A DNA stretch of 64,000 nt from Halomonas sp. (GCF_011050415.1 NZ_DRFS01000024.1:310001-374000), one strand, 5' to 3'. Shown: positions 37,891-47,260, counted from the first letter of the stretch. Program-made: numbers and translations. The notes: a model not told the origin generated them from the sequence alone.

Positions 37891-38775
37891 TCATCCTTCC
37901 TGACATAGAAAAGGCAGCGCTTTCTCTAGCAATAATTCGGGAATCTCTTCGGCGATGTAGTGGCCACAAGGGAGCGATTCGCCTTCTACCTGCGTGGCGA
38001 CCTTGCGCCACTCACTAAGTGCATCAAAACAGGCCTCAATAGCGCCGTCAGCGCCCCACATCACTCTTAACGGGCAGGCGAGTTTTACGCCCGCATCGAT
38101 ATCAGCCTGATCATGTTCCAAATCAATTGTGGCGCTGGCTCGGTAGTCGCCGCAAATACCTGTGGCGGTGCCAGGGAGTGACAAGCAGCGCTCATATTCG
38201 GCCAGCGCTTCCGGCGAGAAAGGTGCCATACCGGCACTGCGGGCGCCCATCACACTTTTAAGGTATTGGGCCGGATCACTCTTGATTAGCATTTCCGGCA
38301 GCGGCTGGGGGCGAATCAGGAAGAACCAGTGCCAGTAGCTACGCGCAAAGGCCTCGGTGGTGCCGCGATACATGGCAAGCGTGGGGGCAATATCCAACAG
38401 CATCATGCGCTCGACACGCTCAGCGTGATCAACACCTAAACGGTGGGCGACCCGCGCGCCGCGATCATGAGCCAGCACTTTAAAGCGTTCAAAACCCAAC
38501 GCGCTCATTAGCTCGGCCATATCGGCAGCCATGGCTCGCTTGGCGTAATTTAGATGTTCGGGATCATCGTTGGGTTTACTGCTGTCGCCATAGCCACGCA
38601 GATCCGCCGCAATGACAGTAAAATGCTGAGCAAGCACACCCGCTATTTTGTGCCAAATCACATGGGTTTGGGGGTGGCCGTGAAGCAGCAGTAGCGCAGG
38701 CCCACTGCCGCCCTTTCTAAACGCGATCTCGACGCCATTAACCTGGCGACTACTTTTTTCAAACCCGTTAAACAT
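37891..38775 (-). CDS. Alpha/beta-hydrolase resembling fluoroacetate/haloacetate dehalogenase
   Basis: A 294-residue hydrolase with the pattern of fluoroacetate dehalogenases. The nucleophile is Asp104 in LAHDRGARVAHRL, followed by Arg105 and Arg108, the carboxylate-holding pair; His149-Trp150 (YWHWFF) match the fluoride-pocket residues. A Tyr in CGDYRASATIDL and the catalytic His in LPCGHYIAEE complete the set. An Asp rather than Ser nucleophile is expected for dehalogenases and also for epoxide hydrolases. The substrate in the cell is unknown. It is convergent with the FabF-like gene and divergent from an MDR oxidoreductase. Confidence 0.82.
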   Translation of the reverse strand: MFNGFEKSSRQVNGVEIAFRKGGSGPALLLLHGHPQTHVIWHKIAGVLAQHFTVIAADLRGYGDSSKPNDDPEHLNYAKRAMAADMAELMSALGFERFKVLAHDRGARVAHRLGVDHAERVERMMLLDIAPTLAMYRGTTEAFARSYWHWFFLIRPQPLPEMLIKSDPAQYLKSVMGARSAGMAPFSPEALAEYERCLSLPGTATGICGDYRASATIDLEHDQADIDAGVKLACPLRVMWGADGAIEACFDALSEWRKVATQVEGESLPCGHYIAEEIPELLLEKALPFLCQEG

Positions 38776-38901
38776 GGCGTGCTCCTGGGATATCTCATCA
38801 TCTATTCATGCAGCATGTGCCTATATTACGCACCCTACTGCTTTTTAATAAACCCACATCCGGGCATGATGGCGCTACTTAACACCACGGGAGCATCCAT
38901 T

Positions 38902-39912
38902 ATGAAAGCTGTCGCCTTTACCCAAAGCCTACCCATCGACCACGCTGACGCGCTTCAAAACATTGAGCTACCAACCCCGACCCCAGGCGCCCACGATATT
39001 CGTGTTGCGGTGAGCGCGATTTCGGTTAATCCCGTTGATGCCAAAGTGCGCAACAGCGCCCTGCCGGAACCCGGCGAGCCTCGCGTACTGGGCTACGACG
39101 CGGTAGGAATCGTAGATGCAGTTGGCAGTGCCGTTACGCGCTTTCAGCCAGGAGACCGAGTGTGGTACGCGGGCAATATTGCCCGTCAAGGCTCTAATGC
39201 GGAGTATCAGTTGGTCGATGAACGTATCGCCAGCCTAGCGCCAACAACTCTTTCGAACGCAGAAGCCGCCGCCCTGCCGCTTACTGCGATTACCGCCTGG
39301 GAACTGCTGTTTGATCGGCTGGAGCTAGGCATGCGCGACACCAAAGGCAAAAGCCTGTTGGTGATAGGCGCAGCAGGCGGCGTTGGCTCTATTCTGGTTC
39401 AGCTTGCCAAACAGCTAACTGATATTACCGTGATTGGTACAGCGTCCCGGCCCGAAAGCGAAGCGTGGGTAACCTCGCTTGGTGCTGATGCTGTCATTGA
39501 TCACCACCAGCCACTTGATCAAGTATTAAAGGCGGCAGGCTTTGACGGGGTAGATATGGTGATCAGCCTTAACCAGACGGATCATCACTTTGACGCCATT
39601 ATTGAAGCTCTTAAGCCTCAGGGAAAATTGGCACTCATTGATGATCCTGGGCTAATTGACGTGCGTAAGCTAAAAATGAAAAGTCTGTCACTTCACTGGG
39701 AGCTGATGTTTACTCGACCGCTATTCAACACAGACGATCTCGCCAAACAGCACGATTTATTGAAGAAAGTGGCAGAGATGGTGGATAGCGACCGGTTGAA
39801 AACCACGCTTGGAGAAGTGCTAGGCCCTCTTAATGCCGACAACTTAAAGCGCGCTCACGCGCTCATTGAGAGCAACCGCACGATTGGCAAGCTGGTATTG
39901 GAAGGCTTTTAA
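38902..39912 (+). CDS. Medium-chain (zinc-type) alcohol dehydrogenase-like oxidoreductase
   Basis: MDR-superfamily NADPH-dependent oxidoreductase of 336 residues (MKAVAFTQSLPIDHADALQN; cofactor loop VIGAAGGVGSILVQLAKQL). The zinc-binding cysteines of true alcohol dehydrogenases are absent, so it belongs with quinone oxidoreductase/enal-reductase members of the family. ATG 38902 is chosen by homology and GGGAG upstream; the open frame extends about 120 bp further without support. The convergent TetR gene (39960-40553) has an AcuR/NemR-like flavour and such regulators often sit beside reductases for reactive electrophiles. Confidence 0.85.
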   Translation: MKAVAFTQSLPIDHADALQNIELPTPTPGAHDIRVAVSAISVNPVDAKVRNSALPEPGEPRVLGYDAVGIVDAVGSAVTRFQPGDRVWYAGNIARQGSNAEYQLVDERIASLAPTTLSNAEAAALPLTAITAWELLFDRLELGMRDTKGKSLLVIGAAGGVGSILVQLAKQLTDITVIGTASRPESEAWVTSLGADAVIDHHQPLDQVLKAAGFDGVDMVISLNQTDHHFDAIIEALKPQGKLALIDDPGLIDVRKLKMKSLSLHWELMFTRPLFNTDDLAKQHDLLKKVAEMVDSDRLKTTLGEVLGPLNADNLKRAHALIESNRTIGKLVLEGF

Positions 39913-39945
39913 GTTTAGAAGATAGTTAGCAATAGGAATGTGCTT

Positions 39946-39974
39946 CGTCCATCGCCGAATTACGGCGATGGACG
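39946..39974. terminator. Hairpin overlapping the end of the TetR gene
   Basis: A perfect 12-bp stem (CGTCCATCGCCG / CGGCGATGGACG) with a 5-nt loop. Its right arm encodes the last residues and includes the region of the TetR stop codon, so the gene carries part of its own 3' hairpin. It also lies 33 nt after the MDR stop. No T-run follows on either strand. Confidence 0.55.
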
Positions 39975-40553
39975 GACTAACACCTGCTGGAATAAAATCT
40001 TCTCAAATTGCTCCATCGGCTCGACAGATTTCAACGTCTTAGCGCGCAGAATAGCGCCTTCCCAGCCGGAAAGAATGAAGCTTGCTAACGCTTCTGGGGC
40101 GATATGTTTAGCGATGTCTCCCCGCGCTTGAGCAGCCTGTAAGCAGTGTACAAAACGCTGTTCCCAACGTTGAAACACAAGGTTTAGTGCATCGCGGAAG
40201 ATATCGCTTTGGCCTGAAAGTTCTTGACCAAGATTGCCAATCAAGCAGCCTGTTGTATGGTCGCACTCATGCATATGATCTCGACCGACCGCGAAGTAGC
40301 GCTTTAGACGTTCAAGCGGCGGCGTGTCACTATCTTCTAGCAGCGCCACCAGCGTTTCATCATAGGTGGTGGCAAAGTGCTCAATTACCGCCAGCCCAAA
40401 GTCTTCCTTACTGGAAAAGTAGTGATAGAAAGAGCCTTTTGGCACGCCGCAGGTTTTTAACACGGCATTAATGCCCGTTGCATTGTAGCCTTGCTGGCTA
40501 ATCAGTTGGGCGCCACTATCAATTAGTTTGTCGCGGGTAACATTATTTTTCAT
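39960..40553 (-). CDS. TetR-family regulator (AcuR/NemR-like)
   Basis: A 197-residue repressor: the N-terminal helix-turn-helix DKLIDSGAQLISQQGYNATG then GVPKGSFYHYFSSKEDFGLA, and a C-terminal domain with CLIGNLGQELSGQSD. A cysteine just before IGNLGQELS is typical of the AcuR/NemR branch that senses reactive electrophiles such as acrylate or aldehydes. A palindromic operator lies 11 bp upstream of the start, indicating autoregulation. Likely target: the convergent MDR oxidoreductase or itself. The ligand is inferred from the family only. Confidence 0.87.
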   Translation of the reverse strand: MKNNVTRDKLIDSGAQLISQQGYNATGINAVLKTCGVPKGSFYHYFSSKEDFGLAVIEHFATTYDETLVALLEDSDTPPLERLKRYFAVGRDHMHECDHTTGCLIGNLGQELSGQSDIFRDALNLVFQRWEQRFVHCLQAAQARGDIAKHIAPEALASFILSGWEGAILRAKTLKSVEPMEQFEKILFQQVLVRPSP

Positions 40554-40563
40554 ATGCTTAAAG

Positions 40564-40579
40564 TAGACCAGTCAGTCTA
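40564..40579. promoter_or_regulatory. TetR operator, TAGAC-N6-GTCTA
   Basis: TAGACCAGTCAGTCTA has 5-bp symmetric arms and sits just upstream of the TetR start, overlapping where a promoter for that gene would end. It resembles AcuR/NemR boxes in half-site and length. Confidence 0.6.
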
Positions 40580-40691
40580 TTACAATCAAATATGTAAAAG
40601 CCAAGTGAGTAAAAAAAACGAATCAGAGATAAGTAAATGTTGATTGCATGTTATTTGCACATTGTTTGACTTATCGCTGCTCAACAATAGG

Positions 40692-40705
40692 TGATGCTAG
40701 CATCA
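40692..40705. promoter_or_regulatory. Perfect 14-bp palindrome upstream of the RND operon
   Basis: TGATGCTAGCATCA is fully symmetric and is flanked by AATAGG on the left and CCTATT on the right (40686-40715). It lies 53 bp before the MFP start. It may be an operator for the pump operon or, with the flanks, a weak hairpin. Confidence 0.45.
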
Positions 40706-40757
40706 TACGCCTATTTTTCTGGATTTTTCGCCCTTAGCCATCGGATGACGCGCGGTA

Positions 40758-41960
40758 ATGACCCTCTCTCGCTATTACGCTACCAATCAACAAGGTCGTA
40801 TTCACCTTGGCGCTCTAGCGGCGCTGCTGATATTTGCCGTCGGCGTGACCTTTGCCTGGTGGATCATTAGCCAGCCACCCCGCGTTGAGCGACGCCCTCC
40901 GCCACCGACAGCTCCGCCTGTCGTTGACGTCATCACTGTCACGGAACAGCTTCAGGCACCTACGCTAACGGGCTTTGGGCGGGTCGAGGCAGAAAAATCC
41001 ACTATGCTCGCCAGCCGCGTTGCGGGCCAGCTTGAGCGCTTTGGCGAAGGCGTATTGCCAGGCCAAGTGGTGGAACAGGATGCACCGCTGGTTTTCATTG
41101 ATCAAGCCGACTTACGGCTAGCGCTTGAAGATGCCGAAGCTCAACTAGCAAACGCTCAGGCGCTACTCGCCTTAGAACAAGCGGAACAGCAGCGTGCCCG
41201 CAGTGAATATGAGTCGTTTGGCCGCCAGCTTTCCGCTGAACGGCGGGCCTTAGTGCTGCGCGAGCCGCAGCTTCGTCAAGCTCAGGCACAACTAACGCAA
41301 GCCCGTGTGGTTCGCGATCAGGCGGCACTTAGTTTAGAACGCGCCACTCTTAAAGCTCCCTGGCAAGCCATGGTTCAAGACCGTTTGGTCGGCGCAGGCA
41401 GCCTGTTAAGCCAAGGCACTGAAGTACTGAGTTTAGTGGGTGTCGAGCAGTTTTGGGTGCGGGCTTCGTTACCAGGAGATACCTTAGCCTGGCTTGAGCC
41501 TGGTGACCGTGTCACCCTCACCAGCCAAGGCTGGCCGGAGGGCGCCACCCGGGAAGGCAGCCTGCTCTCCATCCTGCCTAATTTGGAAGAGAACGGCTTA
41601 CAAGCACAGCTACTGATAGCGGTGGATGACCCCCTGGCACTTGAGAGCGAAGGCCCTGCCTTGCGCCTGGGTGATATTATGCGCATCACTTATCACACTT
41701 CCGCCGCTGAACAACTTATCGCATTGCCCCCTGCTGCTCTACGCCCGGGTGAGCAGGTGTGGTGGGTCGATGAGGATGACCGTCTACGCAGCACTGTTGT
41801 CTCTTTGGCCTACCGTGGTCAGGAAGAAGCGCTGGTGCGTAGCGGGCTGGAAGCAGGACAGCGCGTCGTCGTTGCAGGACTTGCCCAGCCTCGCGTAGGC
41901 CAGCAAGTACGTCTACGTCAGCGGGGTGACACCCCCGCCCGTGATGGAGGAGTCTTATGA
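40758..41960 (+). CDS. RND efflux membrane-fusion (periplasmic adaptor) protein
   Basis: A 400-residue adaptor that links an RND pump to an outer-membrane channel. An N-terminal membrane anchor (LGALAALLIFAVGVTFAWWII), not a lipobox, is followed by a barrel-sandwich half (GFGRVEAEKSTMLASRVAGQ), a coiled-coil hairpin (DAEAQLANAQALLALEQAEQ and LRQAQAQLTQARVVRDQAAL) and the second half (LERATLKAPWQAMVQDRLVG). The four-base overlap with the permease (ATGA) shows coupling. No outer-membrane TolC partner is encoded here. The substrate is unknown. Confidence 0.9.
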   Translation: MTLSRYYATNQQGRIHLGALAALLIFAVGVTFAWWIISQPPRVERRPPPPTAPPVVDVITVTEQLQAPTLTGFGRVEAEKSTMLASRVAGQLERFGEGVLPGQVVEQDAPLVFIDQADLRLALEDAEAQLANAQALLALEQAEQQRARSEYESFGRQLSAERRALVLREPQLRQAQAQLTQARVVRDQAALSLERATLKAPWQAMVQDRLVGAGSLLSQGTEVLSLVGVEQFWVRASLPGDTLAWLEPGDRVTLTSQGWPEGATREGSLLSILPNLEENGLQAQLLIAVDDPLALESEGPALRLGDIMRITYHTSAAEQLIALPPAALRPGEQVWWVDEDDRLRSTVVSLAYRGQEEALVRSGLEAGQRVVVAGLAQPRVGQQVRLRQRGDTPARDGGVL

Positions 41961-44900
41961 CCCGCCGCGGCCCGCTCGCATGGATGGTTGACCACGGCGT
42001 GGCACCCAACCTGCTAATGGTGATATTTATCCTGGGTGGCTTGCTGGCGTCCTTGGCAATTAAAAAAGAGGTATTTCCCGAGTTTGAAACTGAAGTCGTC
42101 CAGATCACTATCAGCTATCCCGGAGCCACTCCTGAGGATGTTGAGCAAAGCTTACTACTTCCCGTTGAAGCCGCACTTGCCAATGTGGAAGGCATTGATG
42201 AACTGACGGCCACTGCAAGTGAGGGTAGCGCCAGCGTTAGCGCCACCCTGATTGATGGGGTGGAGGTGATGCGCGCCTATCAAGATATTCAGCAGGCAGT
42301 CAATGCTATTACCACCCTGCCCAACGCCGCCGACCCACCGCGTTTTACCTTAGCAGGCCGCTCTCGCAGCGTGGTTAGCCTACAGGTATACGGATCGGTA
42401 AGTTTGGCAGCATTGCATGATGCCGCTGAAGACGTACGCGCTGAACTACAGGCCACCAGCGGCATTTCCCGAGCGGAACTTTCCGGCAACCGTGATCGCG
42501 AAATCCAGGTGCACTTGGACGACGAAGCTATTGAACGTTACGGACTGGATCACCAGCAACTCGCCAACCGTATTGCCGAAGAAGCGCTGGACTTGGCCAG
42601 CGGCCAGCTCACCACCGCTGAAGGTGAATGGCTAATTCGTTACCAAGGGCGCCGTAATAGCGCAGCGGAATTTGCTGATCTGCCCATCCTTACCACTGCC
42701 CAAGGCTCCCCAGTAGTACTGGGTGATATTGCCAGGGTCAGCGAAGGGTTTGCGGAGACCGACCGCGAGGAGTTTTATAACGGCCAACGTGGGCTCTCAG
42801 TTGATATTTACCAAATTGGCAACCAGACCCCTACCAGCATCTCCAACGCCGTGTATGGCGAACTTGAAAGAGTGCGAAGCAACCTGCCTGACGGCGTCAG
42901 TCTCGACGTATCCCGCGATAGCTCCGAGCAGTATGAAGATCGCCTTAGCCTGCTGCTGAAAAACGCCTGGATGGGCCTTGCCCTGGTAATGATACTAATG
43001 GCGCTGTTTTTGGAAGCTCGGCTCGCCTTTTGGGTCACACTGGGTATTCCCACCGCATTTCTAGGCGCCATGCTGTTTCTGCCCTGGATAGGCGTCTCGC
43101 TGAACATGATGTCGATGTTCGCCTTTATTATCGCATTAGGCATCGTGGTGGATGACGCCATCATGGTGGGCGAGAACATCTATAGCTACCGAGAAGAGGG
43201 CTACTCACTGCGTGATGCAGCGGTGAAAGGCGCCCAGGAAATTGCCACGCCTCTTACCTTCGCCATTCTTTCCAATATAGTGGCGTTTCTGCCACTGCTA
43301 TTCTTACCTGGCTTTCTAGGGTTGATTTTTGCCACCGTACCGGTGGTGGTGATTACCGTGTTCCTGATTTCCTGGGTAGAAGCGCTGTTTATTCTGCCTG
43401 CCCACCTTGCCCATAGCCGCAAGCCGCGCCAAACACCGGCCTGGCAGCGCCCCCTTGAAGCGGTTCGTCAGCGTATGCAGGGCGGATTACACCATTTTAC
43501 CTACCGCCAATTCGAACCCTTCTTGCAGCGCGCGCTTAATCAGCGCTTGATCACCGTCGCGCTTGCGGTGGCGCTACTTTGTATAGCATTGGCTTGGGCA
43601 ATGAGTGGACGGCTTGGCTTTTCACTGATGCCAAGGGCAGAATCCGATCAGGTGCAAGCCAGCATAACGCTGCCGATTGGCAGCCATATTAGCGTTAGCC
43701 GTGGGCTTAGCCAGCAGTTGCTAGATGCCGCAGAAGAGCTCAGTGAGCGGGAGGATACGCTCAGTTTTAGCAGCTCGCGCAGCCGCCTGGATGGAGAAAG
43801 TTTGTCGGTACGCCTGGATATTGCCAGAGAGAGTTTAGAGGCATGGCCCCCCTCCCGAATTGCCCGTGAATGGCGAGAGCTTTCCGGCGATTTGCTAGGC
43901 GCTCAGTCGGTGCGCTTTGAATCAGACTTTGGCGGCCCGGGCAGCGGTGCGGCACTGAGTTTGCGACTTTCGCACCCTAACACTCAAGTGCTCGAAGCCG
44001 CTGCGACAAGACTCGCGGAGCTGCTTGGCGAATACGGTTTAACCGATATCGACAGTGGTTTAGGCGATGGCAAGCCCCAGCTCGAAATGCGCCTTTCCGC
44101 TGAAGGGCGTGCACTGGGGCTAACCGGCAGCGATCTTGCCCAGGCCCTGCGCGGCCCTCTCCAGGGCGCCACCGCCGTTGAGCAGTTTATTGGTCGGCGC
44201 GAAGTCAGTGTGGAAGTCCGCCTGCCCGAGCAGGATCGAGACAGCTTGAACGAGCTCTATCGCCTGCCGGTGCGCACACCCGATGGACTTAGCGTACCGC
44301 TATCACGGGTAGCCGATATTACCCTTAGCCAAGCCTCCAGTAGCCTTCAGCGTATAGATGGCCGCCGGATTATTACCGTCACCGCCGACTCCGAAGGCGA
44401 CCAGGTGATTAACCAAGTGCTCGCCACGCTGCAAGAAGATGTGTTCCCCACGCTTAGTAACACTTGGCCGGGGCTTGAGGTCAGCATGGGTGGTCGTCAG
44501 CAGGACACTGCCGATAACCTGGCGACCCTGCGTACCGCTATGTGGCTGATGCTGGCGGCGCTATATGCCTTGTTGGCTATCCCGTTTAGGAGTTATTTGC
44601 AGCCACTGCTGGTACTCGCGGCGATTCCCTTTGGTATCGTGGGAGCCGTTGCTGGCCATATGATTATGGGCTTTGGACTTTCGATCATCAGCCTACTGGG
44701 CATGCTCGCGCTGTCTGGCGTGGTGATTAATGATGCGCTGGTATTAATCGATTATGCCAACCGCAAACGCCGCGAGGGCATGGCCCCGCGGGAGGCCATT
44801 GTTGCCGCCGCTACTAGGCGTCTTCGGCCAATTATGATGACCACGCTAACCACCTTTTTAGGCCTTGCGCCGATGATTCTGGAAACCTCTCGGCAGGCGC

Positions 44901-45079
44901 GCTTTATGATTCCTATGGCGATCTCCTTGGGTTTCGGGATGCTCTTCGCTACTGTCATCCTGCTGGTGCTGGTGCCCTGCCTCTACCTGGGTATGGAAAA
45001 TATTCGCGAGCGCCTCAGCGCACCGAAGCAAACGCCGCTCGGGCACAATAAGCCAAACCAAGAAAAGGGAGCCCATTAA
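41957..45079 (+). CDS. RND-family efflux permease
   Basis: Proton-driven inner-membrane pump of 1040 residues, the usual length, with twelve membrane segments in two repeats. Recognisable are the N-terminal NLLMVIFILGGLLASLAIKK, the TM4 proton-relay aspartates in GIVVDDAIMVGENIYSY, and the C-terminal TM region with LALSGVVINDALVLIDYANR and TLTTFLGLAPMI. Large periplasmic loops follow TM1 and TM7. It belongs nearer the multidrug HAE group than heavy-metal exporters, judged by these motifs. It overlaps the kinase gene by one base. Confidence 0.93.
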   Translation: MTRRGPLAWMVDHGVAPNLLMVIFILGGLLASLAIKKEVFPEFETEVVQITISYPGATPEDVEQSLLLPVEAALANVEGIDELTATASEGSASVSATLIDGVEVMRAYQDIQQAVNAITTLPNAADPPRFTLAGRSRSVVSLQVYGSVSLAALHDAAEDVRAELQATSGISRAELSGNRDREIQVHLDDEAIERYGLDHQQLANRIAEEALDLASGQLTTAEGEWLIRYQGRRNSAAEFADLPILTTAQGSPVVLGDIARVSEGFAETDREEFYNGQRGLSVDIYQIGNQTPTSISNAVYGELERVRSNLPDGVSLDVSRDSSEQYEDRLSLLLKNAWMGLALVMILMALFLEARLAFWVTLGIPTAFLGAMLFLPWIGVSLNMMSMFAFIIALGIVVDDAIMVGENIYSYREEGYSLRDAAVKGAQEIATPLTFAILSNIVAFLPLLFLPGFLGLIFATVPVVVITVFLISWVEALFILPAHLAHSRKPRQTPAWQRPLEAVRQRMQGGLHHFTYRQFEPFLQRALNQRLITVALAVALLCIALAWAMSGRLGFSLMPRAESDQVQASITLPIGSHISVSRGLSQQLLDAAEELSEREDTLSFSSSRSRLDGESLSVRLDIARESLEAWPPSRIAREWRELSGDLLGAQSVRFESDFGGPGSGAALSLRLSHPNTQVLEAAATRLAELLGEYGLTDIDSGLGDGKPQLEMRLSAEGRALGLTGSDLAQALRGPLQGATAVEQFIGRREVSVEVRLPEQDRDSLNELYRLPVRTPDGLSVPLSRVADITLSQASSSLQRIDGRRIITVTADSEGDQVINQVLATLQEDVFPTLSNTWPGLEVSMGGRQQDTADNLATLRTAMWLMLAALYALLAIPFRSYLQPLLVLAAIPFGIVGAVAGHMIMGFGLSIISLLGMLALSGVVINDALVLIDYANRKRREGMAPREAIVAAATRRLRPIMMTTLTTFLGLAPMILETSRQARFMIPMAISLGFGMLFATVILLVLVPCLYLGMENIRERLSAPKQTPLGHNKPNQEKGAH

Positions 45080-46485
45080 TGGCCGTGCTGACTGCCATAC
45101 GTCAATGGCGACCTTCCCGCCTGGGCCTTAAGCTGTTTGTGATCATCTTAAGCGTTAATGTCGCGATCTCCGCCAGCATGTTTTTGGCGGTCTCGTATAG
45201 TATTGACCGCGGCTTTTTCGATTATCTCAACCAGGCACAAGAGCGCCGCGCCGCGCTTTTGGCCGATGGTTTGGTAACCCGCTGGGAAACCCAACAGAGC
45301 TGGCAGTGGCTTGAGCAGGCCCCCGAACGCTGGCCGTTTATTGTTCGTTTTGAACTGGGCCAAGAGCATCGCGACCGCCCTTCTCCACTGGGGGAAGCAC
45401 GGGATTTCGCGCTGCGCGATGCGGATGAAAACTATGTGGTGCCGCCCCAAGGCGGGCGCACAGGCCCTGGCAACTGGCATTGGCTTACGCTGCGCAGCGA
45501 TGAAACCAATATAGGCTCGCTTGGTTTTCGGCCTCCCCGTGAAATGATGGAGCGCATGGAGAGCCGCTTCCTAGAGCGCCAGCAGCGTAACCTAGTGCTT
45601 ATCGTTATATCGCTGTGCGTTGCCTCGCTGCTGCTGGCGGGGGGGCTTTCCTGGTGGTTAGGGCGGCGCACCCGGGCACTGGCAGGCGCCACGCTGCGGC
45701 TTACGGAAGGAGATTATCGCACCCGACTACCCGAGCGTGGCCGCGATGAGCTGTCGCGTTTGGCGCGTGACTTCAACGTGCTGGCCGCCACCCTGGAAGC
45801 TAGCCGCGATGCCCGCGCCCGCTGGGTATCTGACACGGCACATGAGCTACGTACGCCGCTGGCAGTACTGCGCGGAGAGATCGAAGCCATGCAGGATGGC
45901 ATTCGTCCTCTTAACCAGGAAAATCTTGGCTCTCTCGCTCAAGAAGTGGGTCAGCTAGAACGCTTGGTTACCGATTTACGCCTGCTGTCACAAAGCGATG
46001 CCGGTGCGCTGGATATGCAGCTGGCACCGATGAGCCTTAGTGACAGCCTGAGCGGCCGTTTAGCCGACGCTGACCGCTGGTTAGTCGAAAGCGGCTTAAC
46101 ACTTACTGAGCAGATCGACGCTAACATTATGATTCGTGGCGACGCCCAACGCCTGCGACAGCTATGGAATAACCTATTAGACAACAGCTGCGCCTACACT
46201 CAACCGCCAGGAGAGCTGCACGTGGTGCTCACTGCACAGCAAGGGTTTGCAGTGATAACCTGGGAAGATAGTGCGCCAGGTGTACCTGAGAGCGAGCTTG
46301 CCCGCTTAACGGAGCGCCTCTATCGCGTGGAAGGTTCCCGCAACCGTGCTAGTGGCGGCAGTGGTTTAGGGCTCTCGATTGCCAGTGCGTTAATCAATGC
46401 CCATGGCGCCACGTTCACGCCCTCCAGCTCAACGCTAGGTGGCTTACGCTGGACGCTGCGCTTTCCCCTGCTATCAGCTAACTGA
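45079..46485 (+). CDS. baeS: BaeS-like sensor histidine kinase
   Basis: Membrane sensor of 468 residues. TM1 (LKLFVIILSVNVAISASMFL) and TM2 (LVLIVISLCVASLLLAGGLS) bracket a periplasmic domain of about 130 residues; then HAMP, HisKA with His255 in SDTAHELRTPLAVLRGEI, and a catalytic domain with NNLLDNSCAYT and GSGLGLSIASAL. It is fused by position to the efflux operon (TAATG junction), so its signal is likely an envelope stress or pump substrate, as for E. coli BaeS. The response regulator follows 44 nt later. Confidence 0.9.
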   Translation: MAVLTAIRQWRPSRLGLKLFVIILSVNVAISASMFLAVSYSIDRGFFDYLNQAQERRAALLADGLVTRWETQQSWQWLEQAPERWPFIVRFELGQEHRDRPSPLGEARDFALRDADENYVVPPQGGRTGPGNWHWLTLRSDETNIGSLGFRPPREMMERMESRFLERQQRNLVLIVISLCVASLLLAGGLSWWLGRRTRALAGATLRLTEGDYRTRLPERGRDELSRLARDFNVLAATLEASRDARARWVSDTAHELRTPLAVLRGEIEAMQDGIRPLNQENLGSLAQEVGQLERLVTDLRLLSQSDAGALDMQLAPMSLSDSLSGRLADADRWLVESGLTLTEQIDANIMIRGDAQRLRQLWNNLLDNSCAYTQPPGELHVVLTAQQGFAVITWEDSAPGVPESELARLTERLYRVEGSRNRASGGSGLGLSIASALINAHGATFTPSSSTLGGLRWTLRFPLLSAN

Positions 46486-46529
46486 TTTATAACGACTGTT
46501 TTCACGTTTATCGCTAAGCGAGCCCGACT

Positions 46530-47246
46530 ATGTCTACTACGTCTAATGCTGCGTCCAATACTGTTTCTGTGCTGATCGTTGAGGATGAGCCGAAGATTGC
46601 CCGCTTAATGGCGGACTACTTGACCACTCACGGTTTTGTAGTCACGACGCTAGGTCACGGTGATGAGGTCTTGCCTTGGTTAGAACAGCACTCGCCAGCC
46701 CTGGTGCTACTCGATATTATGCTACCAGGGAAAGATGGCCTCACCCTAAGCCGCGAAATTCGCCAGCACTGGCCGACCATTGCCATTATTATGGTCACCG
46801 CTAAGGTAGAGGAAGTTGACCGCTTGCTGGGGCTGGAACTCGGTGCCGATGACTATATCTGCAAGCCGTTCAGCCCACGTGAGGTGGTTGCCCGCGTTAA
46901 AGCAGTGTTGCGCCGCAGCCAAGCGGTCGCCGACTCGCCTGCTGAGGAGCAAAATGCCCCGGTAATCTTAAATGAAGATGGCTGGCAGGCGTTGGCATAT
47001 GGAAAGGATTTAGGGCTAACGGCAGTGGAATTTCAGCTGTTAAAAGTAATGATGCAGGCACCGGGGCGTATTTTCAGCCGCGAACAGCTGATGGATCACA
47101 TGTACCGCGATAACCGCATTGTCTCGGAGCGCACCGTGGACAGCCACATCAAGAAACTGCGTAAAAAGATTCACGAAGCGCTCCCCGAACTGGAAATCAT
47201 CCGTTCGGTATATGGCGTCGGCTATAAGTATCAGCCGGAGGGGTAA
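46530..47246 (+). CDS. baeR: BaeR-like OmpR-family response regulator
   Basis: A 238-residue regulator. The receiver domain has the acidic pocket VEDEP, the phospho-acceptor Asp62 (LVLLDIMLPGKDGL) and the conserved Lys in ICKPFSP; the C-terminal winged helix shows TAVEFQLLKVMMQAPGRIFSREQL and SERTVDSHIKKLRKKI. Partner of the preceding kinase. It should control the efflux genes upstream, a common self-regulating arrangement. Confidence 0.91.
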   Translation: MSTTSNAASNTVSVLIVEDEPKIARLMADYLTTHGFVVTTLGHGDEVLPWLEQHSPALVLLDIMLPGKDGLTLSREIRQHWPTIAIIMVTAKVEEVDRLLGLELGADDYICKPFSPREVVARVKAVLRRSQAVADSPAEEQNAPVILNEDGWQALAYGKDLGLTAVEFQLLKVMMQAPGRIFSREQLMDHMYRDNRIVSERTVDSHIKKLRKKIHEALPELEIIRSVYGVGYKYQPEG

Positions 47247-47260
47247 CGACAGGATGACTT

